Below are positions 25,700-34,816 of a DNA stretch of 64,000 nt, piece after piece. The notes beneath the pieces were generated by a model that ran no database searches, was not told the DNA's origin, and saw only the letters and a list, made by a program, of their open reading frames with translations. Origin of the DNA: Streptomyces sp. NBC_01233 (lineage in GTDB: Bacteria > Actinomycetota > Actinomycetes > Streptomycetales > Streptomycetaceae). Location of the stretch: the NCBI RefSeq assembly GCF_035989305.1, contig NZ_CP108514.1:4813501-4877500 (forward strand). The letters run 5' to 3'. A program made the translations under genes and the position numbers. The first letter of the stretch is position 1, and each line of letters begins with the position of its first letter.

Positions 25700-26400
25700 G
25701 AGGGGCCCTGGCGCCGTACGGCACCAGGGCCCCGAAGGAACTACTACACCATCTGTCGGCCCTGATACTGCGCCGACCCTGTGTTTCCGCCGACCCGGCC
25801 GACACGCTGCCGGGATTGCGGGGATCGCGGTTGCTTGACCGGAGACCACCTCACTATCGATGTCCTGCGGTACCCGGGCTCAGACTTCCGCCCGGGCGAT
25901 CCTGATGGCGCTCGGCTCCTCCGTTCTTCCCTCGGTTGTCAATTGCCTACTGCTGGTACTGCTCTACTTCGTACTGCTGGTGGCCTGACCCAGCGCCACT
26001 CTTCGGCAGCCAGCCCCGTCGCCCATCGTGCGTCTGCTCTGGCTTGGAACCCCACTGCCGAACTTCCCGGTGCGCGCGTCCGCAGCCGACGCCTTCACCG
26101 AGGTGCTGCTCACTGTCTTCACTGCTGGGTACTGCACTTACGGGTACTGCCACTGCGTCAACTGCGGTACTTCTGACGGCGGCCCCTGATCACTGCGGGC
26201 CACCCGGTCCGGTCGTCAGTCCCGTCGCCGTCCTGCAACATCCCTGGCTTCGGAACTCCACCACCGCACCGTCCTGCGCACTGCAACTGCGGGTACTGCT
26301 GCCCGGCAGTTCGTCTCTGCCGGGCCCTGCTGTCTCTCTGGGCTACGAGAGAAACCATAACCACGCCACCGCCCAATGTCTACTCCGGCCGTCATAGATT
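25700..26400. other. Gene-free stretch with clustered GTACTGC motifs
   Basis: No frame looks coding in these 700 bases, and base composition is lower in GC than the neighbours. The motif TACTGC recurs at least seven times (about 25948, 25957, 25972, 26129, 26145, 26293), often as GGTACTGC or with ACTGC just before it. A long untranslated leader, a decayed gene or a non-coding RNA are all possible. Confidence 0.5.
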
Positions 26401-26672
26401 TCCGCGTGTTCGACGGTGAGGTAATCGACCTCGAACGGCAACGGGACAGGGAGTGAGGCCACACCGGGCACGGGACACCCGCCACGGCTCGGAGCGATGC
26501 CGCTAGGGCTCCGCGCGTGATGAGCCGGAGAGCACGAGGAAACCGGTCGGTGACGTCGTGGCCGGCCGCCCGGGATGGAGCCGCGGGCGGCCAGGCTGGT
26601 GTGGGCGGGCTTCGCGGGGCAGGCTGGAAGTGCACCGGATCGGGTGCACCGCCGTGCGAAGGGACGCCGGGG

Positions 26673-27029
26673 ATGATCCAGAGCGCGGATGTCCGTGAGT
26701 GGCGGACCCACGACGTCGTCGACGCCGGCGGCCATAAGATCGGCACGCTGGAGGCCATCTACGTGGACACCAGCACCGACGAGCCGGCCATGGCCACCGT
26801 CCAGGTAGGGCTGCCCACCCGCCGCCACCTGGTCTTTGTCCCGCTGAACGGCGCGATCGTCGGGCCGGGCTACATCAAGGTCGACTACGACCGGTCACTG
26901 GTGAAAAAGTGCCCGGCGATCGGGACGGACGATGTCCTGCCCGTCGAGGACGAGGCCGCGGTGTTCGCGCACTACGGCCTGCCCTACCAGCCGGGCGCGA
27001 ACGGTGAGCGGCAGCTCGCCCGCCGCTGA
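26673..27029 (+). CDS. PRC-barrel-like protein
   Basis: The 118-residue protein (MIQSADVREWRTHDVVDAGG...) has the PRC-barrel pattern KIGTLEAIYVDTSTDEPAMA followed by RHLVFVPLNGAIVGPGYIKV and a C-terminal DDVLPVEDEAAVFAHYGL. PRC barrels occur in small regulatory and RNA-related proteins; the role here is unknown. I start at the ATG at 26673, by alignment to the homologue at 58987-59343 (about two-thirds identical). It is followed at 27058 by a small membrane protein gene; both gene pairs are duplicated at 58.8-59.3 kb. Confidence 0.8.
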   Translation: MIQSADVREWRTHDVVDAGGHKIGTLEAIYVDTSTDEPAMATVQVGLPTRRHLVFVPLNGAIVGPGYIKVDYDRSLVKKCPAIGTDDVLPVEDEAAVFAHYGLPYQPGANGERQLARR

Positions 27030-27057
27030 CCGGCCTATCGAGGAGGTGCCTTACGGC

Positions 27058-27231
27058 ATGGTGCTCTTCCTGATCCTCGTCATCGTGGCGATCGTGCTGG
27101 GCATCATCGGCGCCGTCGCCGAAGGGCTGTTCTACCTGCTGATCATCGGCATCGTGGTGTTCGTCGCCGCCCTGGTGTACCTGGTCGTGCACATCCGACG
27201 CTCCGGCCGGCATCACCGCACACTGCGCTGA
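27058..27231 (+). CDS. Small two-helix membrane protein
   Basis: The 57-residue protein starts MVLFLILVIVAIVLGIIGAV after a GAGGAGGT ribosome binding site and has two transmembrane segments with a basic C-terminus (HIRRSGRHHR). It resembles Hydrophobic/DUF1328-like or PMP3-type small stress membrane proteins. It is co-transcribed with the PRC-barrel gene 28 bases upstream; a homologous pair stands at 58781-59343. Confidence 0.7.
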   Translation: MVLFLILVIVAIVLGIIGAVAEGLFYLLIIGIVVFVAALVYLVVHIRRSGRHHRTLR

Positions 27232-27289
27232 GAGCCGGCAGCGCGACCGCCCGAGCAGGCGGGACGGCCGGTGAATAGAATCCGCTTTC

Positions 27290-27649
27290 ATGTCGAAGCC
27301 TGACGAGCTGCTCGTTGACGTCGCCACCCTGGTGGAGTCCGGGCGGAGCAATCAGATGTCCCTGACCGTGGTCACCGGTGGCGCTGTCATCACCGGTCGG
27401 CTGGCTCCCGAAGCCGTGTGGAGGCAGCGGGTGTCGGAGGTCCTGACGGACTCGGCCCGCCTGGGCGAGTTCGCCGCCGTCTTCACCGCCACGACACCCC
27501 GGGAGGGGCCGCCCACCCATCTGCACTTCCATGTGGCCCGCATCCTGCAGGGCACGGTGGGGATCCCGGAGACGGGCGGGATGTACCGCGTCTCGATCGC
27601 GGACGTCAGCGCCTGGAGCATGGGCGACTTCAGCTACTCCGACCACTGA
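27290..27649 (+). CDS. Conserved hypothetical protein
   Basis: This 119-residue protein (MSKPDELLVDVATLVESGRS...) has a beta-rich middle (SLTVVTGGAVITGRLAPEA) and a HLHFHVARILQGTVGIPETG segment. It has no signal peptide or membrane helix. I do not recognise a named family. It ends before a shared bidirectional terminator, convergent with the SCO5918-like gene. Confidence 0.6.
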   Translation: MSKPDELLVDVATLVESGRSNQMSLTVVTGGAVITGRLAPEAVWRQRVSEVLTDSARLGEFAAVFTATTPREGPPTHLHFHVARILQGTVGIPETGGMYRVSIADVSAWSMGDFSYSDH

Positions 27650-27686
27650 CCCGGCGTCGCGTAGTAAACCCCTGGGTACGCGGGAA

Positions 27687-27716
27687 GGCCCGACCAGCGT
27701 GCTTGCCGGTCGGGCC
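27687..27716. terminator. Bidirectional terminator
   Basis: GGCCCGACC pairs with GGTCGGGCC across a 12-base loop, between convergent genes ending at 27649 and 27758. Confidence 0.7.
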
Positions 27717-27757
27717 CTCTTCGCTGTTCGGGTGTCGGCTTGCGCCGGTCCTGTCCG

Positions 27758-28069
27758 TCAGACGGTCACCGGGATGCCGAGCATCGCGGAAGCCTGCTGG
27801 AGCGGGCTGAGGACACGCGTGGGCACGGCGGCCCGGGGGAGGCCGCGGCAGGTGAACCCGAGCTGGGTCATGGCCCGGAGGACTTCACCGGCGCTGAAGT
27901 CACGCCGGTCCTGGCGGGTGATGACCTGACCGACCTGCTTGACGGGGTAGGTGCGGCGCCCGATGGTCACGGACTCGCCGACGACCTGCTCGGGCTTGAC
28001 GCCCTTCATCGACTCCAGGACACCGCTCTTGGTCAGGTCGAACGGGAAACGGGCGATGACACAGCGCAT
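27758..28069 (-). CDS. SCO5918-like conserved protein of the cold-shock cluster
   Basis: The 103-residue protein begins MRCVIARFPFDLTKSGVLES and contains VKPEQVVGESVTIGRRTYPV followed by VGQVITRQDRRDFSAGEVLR. It matches my memory of the small conserved protein encoded next to a CBS protein, a DEAD-box helicase and a cold-shock protein in Streptomyces. That order is kept here on the minus strand, although an IS now splits the CBS gene. The function is unknown; a role in cold adaptation or RNA metabolism is inferred from the neighbours. Confidence 0.7.
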   Translation of the reverse strand: MRCVIARFPFDLTKSGVLESMKGVKPEQVVGESVTIGRRTYPVKQVGQVITRQDRRDFSAGEVLRAMTQLGFTCRGLPRAAVPTRVLSPLQQASAMLGIPVTV

Positions 28070-28120
28070 GTTGCCTCACAGGAAGAAGAAAGGGGGACGG
28101 TCGTTCCGCGCTGAGGCGGT

Positions 28121-28373
28121 TCAGCGGGCAAGGGCGAGGACGCCCAGAGCGCTGCCCTGCTCGTCGACGACTGGCAGGGCATCGAGCCTGCGGTAGCGCA
28201 TCGCGTGCTCGGCTTCGGCCATCGTGGTCAAGGGCGAGGTGACCGGCCCGCGGTCTCCCAGAAGGTCGCGGAGACGGACCTGGTCCGTGTACGCCGCGCT
28301 GTCGCGGAGCGTGGCGAGCCTGGCCTGGGTGACCAGCCCGGTGCACAGGCCGTCCTCGTCGCAGACGAGCTGA
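28121..28373 (-). pseudogene. C-terminal part of a CBS-domain protein gene, split by IS3 copy 2
   Basis: Below the IS junction at 28371 the minus strand reads LVCDEDGLCTGLVTQARLA, DQVRLRDLLGDRGPVTSP and RYRRLDALPVVDEQGSALGV, the second half of a CBS pair. The N-terminal part lies beyond the IS at 31481-31638, and the AGC duplication marks the join. Confidence 0.88.
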
Positions 28374-28462
28374 GCTTCCCCCGAGATGCGGGGATGGGTG
28401 ACAGAGGGTCAGATGGGTCTCATGAGAGGAGCCCAGACGATGCCTGCGCCGAGGAAGTATCC

Positions 28463-30237
28463 CAAGACCACGGAGTTATGGCTTGTCGGCCGCTGTCAAC
28501 AGGGGCGAGGTATTTGGGAGAAGTGCCGGTCAGGGCAACGGGACTCCTGGTAGAGCGAGGAAGCCGACCAAGGTCTTCCCGCCTGAAGGAGCCCCGTTGC
28601 CCGTTCAGTGTTCCACCGTCACGCTCACGTCGTCCATCACCGTCGCCGACGGGGTCTTCGCTCCGGGGCATCTGGGCGAGCTGACCCGGCACCTGCCCTT
28701 TGAACTGGTCGATGACGTGCTGGAACGTACTGGCGGAACCCAGCGGAGGCTGAGGCTGCTGCCGTCGAGGGTGGGTGTCTACTTCGTGCTGGCACTGGTT
28801 CTCTTCCCGCAGCTGGGCTACATGCGGGTGTGGGACAAACTCACCTGCGGCCTGCGCGGGCTCCTTCCACCGCGTCCGTCGGAGAAGGCGCTGCGAGAGG
28901 TGCGCCGGCGGCTGGGCGCCGCGCCGCTGCGGCTGCTCTTCGAGACACTGGCCGGTCCCGTGGCACAGCCGATCACACCAGGGGTGCGATACAGGTGCTG
29001 GCGCACAGTCGCCTTCGACGGCTGCAGCTCCACCAAGGCCCCTGACCGGCCGCGAGTCTGCGCCTGGCTGGGCAAACACAAGCATCGTTACGGCACGGAC
29101 GGATATCCGATGCTGAAGATCATGGTGCTGTGCGAGACCGGAACCCGGGCCCTGCTCGGTGCGGTCTTCGGACCGACGCCCGAGAAGGAGACCGGCTACG
29201 CCGAGCAGCTGCTACCACTGCTGGACAACAGGATGCTGCTGCTCAACGACCGGGGCTTCGACTCCGACGACTTCCTCGCGAAGGCCGCGGCCACCGGCGC
29301 CCAGCTGCTGGTACGCCTCAAGGGAACCCGGACACCCGCACGCTGGGCACTACTGCCGGACGGGTCATTCCTGACCAGGATCAACGGGACCCGGCTGAGG
29401 ATCATCGATGCGCACATCGCGGTGACGACCGCCAAAGGGCTGAGGCTGGAAGGCCACTACCGACTGGCCACCACGCTGACCGATCACCGTCGCTACCCCG
29501 CCGCAGAGCTGGTGGAGCTCTACCACGAGCGATGGGAGATCGAGTCCGCGTTCTACTCGCTTCGGCACACCCTGCAGCACGGCCTGGTGCTGCGATCCCA
29601 GGACGCGACCGGGATCCAACAAGAACTCTGGGCTCACCTGACCGTCTACCAGGCACTGCGCCGCGCGATGGCCGAGGCCGTCGAGACCCTCCCCGGCACC
29701 GACCCGGACCGCGCCTCCTTCACCGTCGCCCTGGAGACCGCAAAAGACCAGCTCATCGCCGCAGCCGACGTACTGCCCGACACCGGACCGGGACGAATCA
29801 CACCGGCCCTGCTGCACGATCTGCTCCCACCCCGCCGGGCCCGCGTCAACCCACGCCGCGTCAAATGCCCGATCTCCCGCTACGCCGCCCCGCCCCACCA
29901 GGCACAAGTCCTGGGCGCATCCAGGATCACCAGCATCAGTGTCACCGTGAACCCCTCCGCTGGCCCAGGCCCCGACGGACGCCGCGACCGCACACTGCAA
30001 CTCCTGCGAACCGATCCCCACCGCACCTGGCGCGCATGTGAAATCGCCCGCGGTATCGGACTGGAGGATCCCCAAGGACTACGCGCAGAACTGGGACGCT
30101 GGGTCCGCGAAGGAATCCTCCGCCGCACCGGCCGGGGCCTCTACACCCTCGACCCCGAGTGGACCACCCCAACCTCCACAAGCCCCTGTCCCCGCCCCTG
30201 TTGACAGCGCCGGACAAGCCATAACTCCGTGGTCTTG
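28463..30237 (+). mobile_element. IS4-family element inside IS3 copy 2 (plus orientation)
   Basis: This 1775 bp element sits at the identical base of IS3 orfA as in copy 1, with the same 9-base duplication GAAGTATCC (28454-28462 and 30238-30246), but in the opposite orientation relative to IS3. Confidence 0.92.
28597..30204 (+). CDS. IS4-family transposase, second copy
   Basis: This 535-residue protein is identical over the parts I compared to the one at 17004-18611. It starts at a TTG with AAGGAG 5 bases upstream and has an intact frame with the winged-helix C-terminal extension. It is transcribed in the same direction as the host IS3 here, which is the reverse of copy 1. Confidence 0.9.
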   Translation: MPVQCSTVTLTSSITVADGVFAPGHLGELTRHLPFELVDDVLERTGGTQRRLRLLPSRVGVYFVLALVLFPQLGYMRVWDKLTCGLRGLLPPRPSEKALREVRRRLGAAPLRLLFETLAGPVAQPITPGVRYRCWRTVAFDGCSSTKAPDRPRVCAWLGKHKHRYGTDGYPMLKIMVLCETGTRALLGAVFGPTPEKETGYAEQLLPLLDNRMLLLNDRGFDSDDFLAKAAATGAQLLVRLKGTRTPARWALLPDGSFLTRINGTRLRIIDAHIAVTTAKGLRLEGHYRLATTLTDHRRYPAAELVELYHERWEIESAFYSLRHTLQHGLVLRSQDATGIQQELWAHLTVYQALRRAMAEAVETLPGTDPDRASFTVALETAKDQLIAAADVLPDTGPGRITPALLHDLLPPRRARVNPRRVKCPISRYAAPPHQAQVLGASRITSISVTVNPSAGPGPDGRRDRTLQLLRTDPHRTWRACEIARGIGLEDPQGLRAELGRWVREGILRRTGRGLYTLDPEWTTPTSTSPCPRPC

Positions 30238-30238
30238 G

Positions 30239-30532
30239 AAGTATCCGCTGGAGTTGCGTGAGCGTGCGGTACGGATGTACCGGACCGCCGAGCCGAAGCC
30301 CGTGATCCGCCGCATGGCCGAGGAACTCGGCGTGCACCACGAGGCTCTGCGCAACTGGATCCGGCAGGCAGAGGCCGACGCCGGCGAACGCGACGACGTG
30401 CTCACCACTGGCGAGCGGGAGGAGCTTGCCGCCCTGCGGAAGGAGAATGCACAGCTCAAGCGTGCGAATGAGGTCCTGCGGACGGCCTCGGCTTTTTTCG
30501 CGGCCCAGCTCGACCCGACCCGGCCCAGGTGA
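30239..30532 (+). pseudogene. IS3 orfA of copy 2, 5' end separated by the inner IS
   Basis: Same remnant as at 18747-19040: the helix-turn-helix and zipper parts of OrfA are present, while the first codons lie at 28440-28462. The T6 frameshift run at the overlap with orfB is also kept. Confidence 0.85.
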
Positions 30533-31449
30533 CGGCGCTCGTTGACGAGCACCCGTATCTGGGGGTCGAGCCCGTACTCCGGGAACTGAACATCCCCTCC
30601 TCCACCTACTACCGGTGGCGCCAGGCCGAGACCGAACCGTGCGAACGGCGCCGCCGGGATGCCGAGCTGACCAGCAGGATCCGGCAGGTCCACGAGGAGT
30701 CCGGCGGGATCTACGGCTCACCCCGCGTGCACGCCGTCCTCAAGCGTGAGGGCGTCCACGTCGGCAGGAAGCGCGTCGAGCGGCTCATGCGCCAGGCCGG
30801 CCTGGCCGGGATCAGTCCCCGCCGGGGCAAGGGTTTCACTCGCCGTGACCCGGACGCCGATCTGGCCCCTGACCTGGTGCAACGCGACTTCACCGCGGCC
30901 GGGCCGAACCGGCTGTGGGTTACCGACCTGACCATGATCCCCACCGGGGAGGGGCCGTTGTGGCTGTCCGCGATCCGCGACGCGTTCTCCCGCCGGGTGG
31001 TGGCCTGGGAGACCTCCGCCCGCGCCGACGCCGATCTGGTCCTGACCTCGCTGGAATACGCCCTGGCCAGCCGCGAGGTCGCCCCCGGAGAGCTTATTCA
31101 CCACGCCGACCACGGCTGTCAATACACGTCCGTGAAGCTCACAACACGCCTGGTCAGGGCCGGGATCCAGGCTTCCATGGGCTCGGTCGGCGACTCGTAC
31201 GACAACGCCCTCGCGGAGAACCTGTGGATGGTCATCAAGACCGAGTGCATCCGCGGCCGCGTCTTCGCCACCAGGGCCGAGGCGAACCTCGCGCTCTTCG
31301 AGTACATCGACGGCTTCTACAACCCCCGCCGCATCCAGAAACGGCTCGGCTACCTCAGCCCCATCGAGTACGAGGAGAAGCACTACGCCAACCAGGCAGC
31401 GACCGAACAAGTGAACCTGAAACCACGTCAACCCACCCTGACCAGCTAG
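30529..31449 (+). CDS. IS3-family transposase OrfB, second copy
   Basis: The 306-residue integrase core is identical to 19037-19957, with LWVTDLTMIPTG, HHADHGCQYTS and DNALAENLWMVIKTE carrying the DDE residues. It depends on OrfA, which is disrupted in this copy too. The 31450-31480 tail is the right inverted repeat. Confidence 0.93.
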   Translation: MTALVDEHPYLGVEPVLRELNIPSSTYYRWRQAETEPCERRRRDAELTSRIRQVHEESGGIYGSPRVHAVLKREGVHVGRKRVERLMRQAGLAGISPRRGKGFTRRDPDADLAPDLVQRDFTAAGPNRLWVTDLTMIPTGEGPLWLSAIRDAFSRRVVAWETSARADADLVLTSLEYALASREVAPGELIHHADHGCQYTSVKLTTRLVRAGIQASMGSVGDSYDNALAENLWMVIKTECIRGRVFATRAEANLALFEYIDGFYNPRRIQKRLGYLSPIEYEEKHYANQAATEQVNLKPRQPTLTS

Positions 31450-31480
31450 TCAGCCCCTCCCGCAGTGCGGGGGAACCTCA

Positions 31481-31638
31481 AGCAGATGACCCGCGCGGGC
31501 ACTGGCCATGACAGCCAGGGCCACCTCGACCGTCATGTCGTCACAGACCTGTGGACCGGCCGCCTCCATCGCGTCCTCCACCGTCCGGTGCACAGGGTTG
31601 GCGTTCGCCGAGCGGGGCTGCATCTGGACCAGCGTCAC
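31481..31638 (-). pseudogene. N-terminal part of the CBS-domain protein gene
   Basis: A GTG at 31638 with AGGAGG 6 bases upstream starts TLVQMQPRSANANPVHRTVE, DAMEAAGPQVCDDMTVEVAL and AVMASARAGHL, and is then cut by IS3 copy 2. The rest is at 28121-28373. The intact protein would have about 135 residues. It lies between the DEAD-box helicase and the SCO5918-like gene. Confidence 0.88.
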
Positions 31639-31684
31639 AACGTGCCTCCTGCAGAGATGGGTCAGTTTCCTGATCACGTGGTTC

Positions 31685-33198
31685 TCAGGCCGCCGCATCG
31701 AAGGCGGACTGCCGCACGCTCACACGTCGGACCGTCGAAGCGGGCCGTCGCCTGCCGCGGGAGGCCGTGCTGCGCTTGGCGCGTTCGACGACAGGTGCGG
31801 TGATGACGACGGGGATGCCGGAGGGGGCCTGGGCGCCGGTGATCCGGCTCAGCGCCTCCTCGCCCGAACGGACCTGGGTGGTCTGCGGGACGATGCCGGC
31901 GGCCGCCATCAGACGGGTCATCTCGCGGCGCTGGTTGGGGGTGACCAGGGTGACGACGCTGCCGGACTCGCCGCGCGGGCGGTACGGCCGCCGCGGTGCA
32001 GGTAGTCCTTGGGGTCGGTGGGCGGGTCCACATTCACGACGAGGTCGAGGTTGTCGACGTGGATCCCGCGCGCCGCGACGTTGGTCGCCACCAGCACCGT
32101 CACGTGCCCGGTCTTGAACTGGGCCAGGGTCCGGGTGCGCTGCGGCTGCGACTTCCCGCCGTGCAGCGCCGCGGCCCGGACACCACTGTTCAGCAGGTCC
32201 TGGGTCAGCCGGTCGACGGCGTGCTTGGTGTCGAGGAACATCATCACCCGGCCCTCGCGCGCCGCGATCTCCGTCGTGGTGCGGTGCTTGTCGGCGCCGT
32301 GGACGTGCAGCACGTGGTGCTCCATCGTGGTCACCGCACCGGCCGAGGGATCCACCGAGTGCACGACCGGGTCGGTCAGGTAGCGACGGACCAGCAGGTC
32401 GACGTTGCGGTCCAGGGTGGCGGAGAAGAGCATCCGCTGCCCCTCGGGACGCACCTGGTCCAGGAGAGCGGTGACCTGCGGCATGAAGCCCATGTCGGCC
32501 ATCTGGTCGGCTTCGTCCAGGACGGTGATCGCGACCTGGTTCAGCCGGCAGTCGCCGCGGTCGATGAGGTCCTTCAACCGGCCGGGCGTGGCTACGACGA
32601 CCTCCGTGCCTCCGCGCAGCGCTCCGGCCTGCCTGCCGATCGACATGCCGCCGACGACGGTGGTCAGGCGCAGCTTCACGGCGCGGGCGTACGGCGTGAG
32701 GGCGTCGGTCACCTGCTGGGCCAGCTCGCGGGTGGGGACGAGGACCAGGGCGAGCGGCTGGCGGGGCTCGGCGCGCTGTCCGGCGGTGCGGGCCAGCAGC
32801 GCGAGGCCGAAGGCGAGGGTCTTGCCGGAGCCGGTGCGTCCGCGGCCGAGCACGTCACGGCCCGCAAGGGTGTTGGGCAGGGTGGCGCCCTGGATCGGGA
32901 AGGGCACGGTCACGCCCTGCGCGGCGAGGGCGGCCAACAGCTCGGCCGGCATGGCCAGGTCGGCGAAGGCCTCGACGGCGGGCAGCGCGGGAGTGATGGT
33001 CTTCGGCAGGGCGAACTCGCCCTGTACCGCGGCGGGTCGGCGGCCGTAGCCGCCCGAGCGGCTCGGACCTCCGGAACGGCTCGGGGTCGACGGTCCGAAC
33101 CGCGTGCCCCGCTCCGAATCGGCGGCAGCGCCGAAAGCGGGGCCGCCGGTGCGGCTGCGGGTGCGGGAGGAACGGTCATTCGTACGAGTGCGGTTCAT
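31685..33198 (-). pseudogene. DEAD-box RNA helicase gene with a one-base frameshift
   Basis: The frame from 33198 encodes a DEAD-box helicase with motif I GRTGSGKT, the DEAD box (VLDEADQMADMGF), motif III FSATLDRN, motif V ATNVAARGI and motif VI up to HRGGRTARA. Directly after motif VI the frame shifts: the expected ESGSVVTLVTPNQRREMTRL continues in the next frame down to the stop at 31685. One base is missing near 31970. The first frame ends at 31918 after 426 residues. The translated product keeps all core motifs but loses the natural end of the RecA2 domain and the basic tail. The gene belongs to the cold-shock cluster. Confidence 0.85.
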
Positions 33199-33454
33199 TC
33201 AGAACCTTCCTTGATGCGGCACGTATCAAGGAATTCCCGCAGCGGAAACGAAGCGCAGGGAATCACAAGAACGGGCCGAATGAAATGCGAAAGCGGCTCT
33301 GGGCTACAGAGATTCTGTACGGTCGCAGGCGCTGAGATGGGGTGGCGTCATGTGGACGCGAAATCCAGAAAAATCGAGTGGGGTGGAAGCCCCGAGGAGG
33401 CTGTCACCCTGAGTGTTTCGTCCCGCAGGTGACACCACTGCGGGAAATGTGTGC

Positions 33455-33492
33455 AGCTGGGGCCCGCACCCCGAGGGATGCGGGCCCCAGCT
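33455..33492. terminator. Strong hairpin after the cold-shock gene
   Basis: AGCTGGGGCCCGCA pairs perfectly with TGCGGGCCCCAGCT over a 10-base loop, 19 bases after the stop of the cold-shock gene. A second, shorter hairpin (TCCCGCAG / CTGCGGGA) stands at 33421-33445. The rest of 33199-33454 holds the helicase leader. Confidence 0.8.
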
Positions 33493-33510
33493 ACGAAATG
33501 CGCGTCAGCG

Positions 33511-33714
33511 TCAGGCGGGAACGATGTTCTCGGCCGTCGGGCCCTTCTGGCCCTGCGCGATGTCGAAGGTGACCTTCTGGCCTTCCAGCAGCTCGCGGAA
33601 GCCCTGGGCTGCGATGTTCGAGAAGTGGGCGAAGACGTCGTCGCCGCCACCGTCCTGCTCGATGAAGCCGAAGCCCTTTGCCGCGTTGAACCACTTCACG
33701 GTGCCGGATGCCAT
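33511..33714 (-). CDS. CspA-family cold-shock protein
   Basis: This 67-residue protein is a complete cold-shock domain: [20 protein letters not shown] carries RNP1 (KGFGFI), DDVFAHFSN carries RNP2 (VFAHF), and it ends [10 protein letters not shown]. It binds single-stranded RNA/DNA and acts as an RNA chaperone. An AAAGGAG site precedes the ATG. A long AT-rich leader, typical of csp mRNAs, lies upstream, and the helicase gene follows beyond a terminator. Confidence 0.97.
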   Translation of the reverse strand: MASGTVKWFNAAKGFGFIEQDGGGDDVFAHFSNIAAQGFRELLEGQKVTFDIAQGQKGPTAENIVPA

Positions 33715-33960
33715 GTCATATCTCCTTTGGGGCTGTACACCAGCGTCCGCACTGTACGGACACCGTGTCGCCGCGATGATGCCCCGCCGGAAAATGACCG
33801 GAAATATGAAGCGCTCGAATGTGGCGAAAGCCGACTGGGGCGCTTGAAGTTTTTGGGTACCAAAACTGCAACCGAGATCGACAGTAGCACGCCGCAGCTG
33901 TTTGTGTGCGTGAAATATCTCCATCGTGTGCGGCGCGGAAAAACTCTCCCTGCGGGGTCC
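33715..33960 (-). promoter_or_regulatory. Long leader and promoter region of the cold-shock gene
   Basis: About 250 bases without a gene, with unusually many A/T tracts for this genome (for example GGAAATATGAAG and AAGTTTTTGGGTACC). The likely promoter and a structured 5' UTR lie here, as expected for cold-shock mRNAs. No exact -35/-10 pair can be fixed by eye. Confidence 0.5.
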
Positions 33961-34201
33961 ATTAAACTCTCTGACCGCGGGGACAGATATTGATTCCCCC
34001 CGAGTGCAGTGTTTCGGGAGCAAGGGTGTCCGCCAGTTGCGACGTGCAGTCCATCGGGACGTGAGCCGGCGGGGTGGGTCCGCGGCGCCCTCCCGAAGGG
34101 ATCCGCAGCTCGCAGGTGCTCCATGGCGGTCTCGGGGGTGCCCGCGGCAAGGCGGCCGCGGCCCCGCATTCGCTACACGTCTGTTCCGCAGCGCCTGACC
34201 G

Positions 34202-34465
34202 TCACTGCGGTCGTTCGCGGAGCCGCTCTCGCAGGTGGAGGAGAACCTCGGTGTCGGCGACGTTGACCAAGGCTGCCAAAAGGATCCGGATGCGAACATC
34301 ATCGCCATCGTGCACAGCCCGCACGATGGCCTCGACGGTGGCGGCCGCCTCAGCGGGAAGGAATGGTGGGCCGGCCGTGGCCCACACGTGAACGGCAGGA
34401 TCATCCGTGCCCGGCCGCTCTGCCGGAGCGTCCTGCTCGGGGTCACTGCCTTCATCCACCGGCAC
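34202..34465 (-). CDS. Small acidic hypothetical protein
   Basis: A GTG at 34465 with AGGAGG 9 bases upstream starts an 87-residue protein. It has an acidic, Pro-rich N-terminus and a helical C-terminus ([40 protein letters not shown]). It has no membrane segment. I do not recognise the family; the good ribosome binding site supports a real gene. Confidence 0.55.
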   Translation of the reverse strand: MPVDEGSDPEQDAPAERPGTDDPAVHVWATAGPPFLPAEAAATVEAIVRAVHDGDDVRIRILLAALVNVADTEVLLHLRERLRERPQ

Positions 34466-34645
34466 CCGCGGGAACCTCCTGACGAAATGGTCAGCTGAAC
34501 GGTGATCCCCGTGGCCATCTCACTGGCACGGCCGGACCATGAGCCGCCCCCCGAGTCCCGGTGTGCAGCTTTCTCCGAGACTGTCCCGCTGCGAGGCGTG
34601 GCACTCTCGTCACGAGCACCATTGGCGGGGAAGGTGGCGCAGGTG

Positions 34646-34816
34646 ATGGCTGAGTTGAAGTTCGAAACCGTCGGGTGCCCGCACTGTTCGGCCTGCCCGG
34701 CCACTGGGCAGGCCCGTACCATCGCCGCCGACCGGCGCCGGGTGACGGTGACGTGGCATCTCCCTTCCTGCCCGCACTACGCCGCCGATCGCGTGTTGGC
34801 CGGGAAAGAGGACTAG
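34646..34816 (+). CDS. Small cysteine-rich protein
   Basis: This 56-residue product begins [20 protein letters not shown] and carries Cys-x-x-Cys pairs plus a later CPHYAAD motif, so it may bind a metal such as zinc. It ends LAGKED; its TAG stop is the exact site where the IS5-family element inserted, so the protein was left whole. The longer reading from 34502 is less protein-like. Confidence 0.5.
   Translation: MAELKFETVGCPHCSACPATGQARTIAADRRRVTVTWHLPSCPHYAADRVLAGKED

Larger units (their letters stand above)
28371..31480 (+). mobile_element. IS3-family element, copy 2, split by an IS4-family element
   Basis: It has the same 3110 bp length, same end repeats (TGAGCTTCCCCCG...CGGGGGAACCTCA) and same genes as copy 1. 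Its 3-base target duplication is AGC. It is inserted in the CBS gene. It has the same host orientation as copy 1, but the inner IS4 element is reversed. Confidence 0.92.

Noticed and set aside
25936..26397. A 153-residue Cys/Ser-rich protein gene
   Set aside because: Composition is unlike any protein in the window, with no ribosome binding site; the repeats explain the open frame.
16879..31480. Composite transposon formed by the two IS3 copies
   Set aside because: Each copy has its own 3-base duplication (CCC and AGC). The outer flanks do not match, so the 8.4 kb between them did not move as one unit with these ends.
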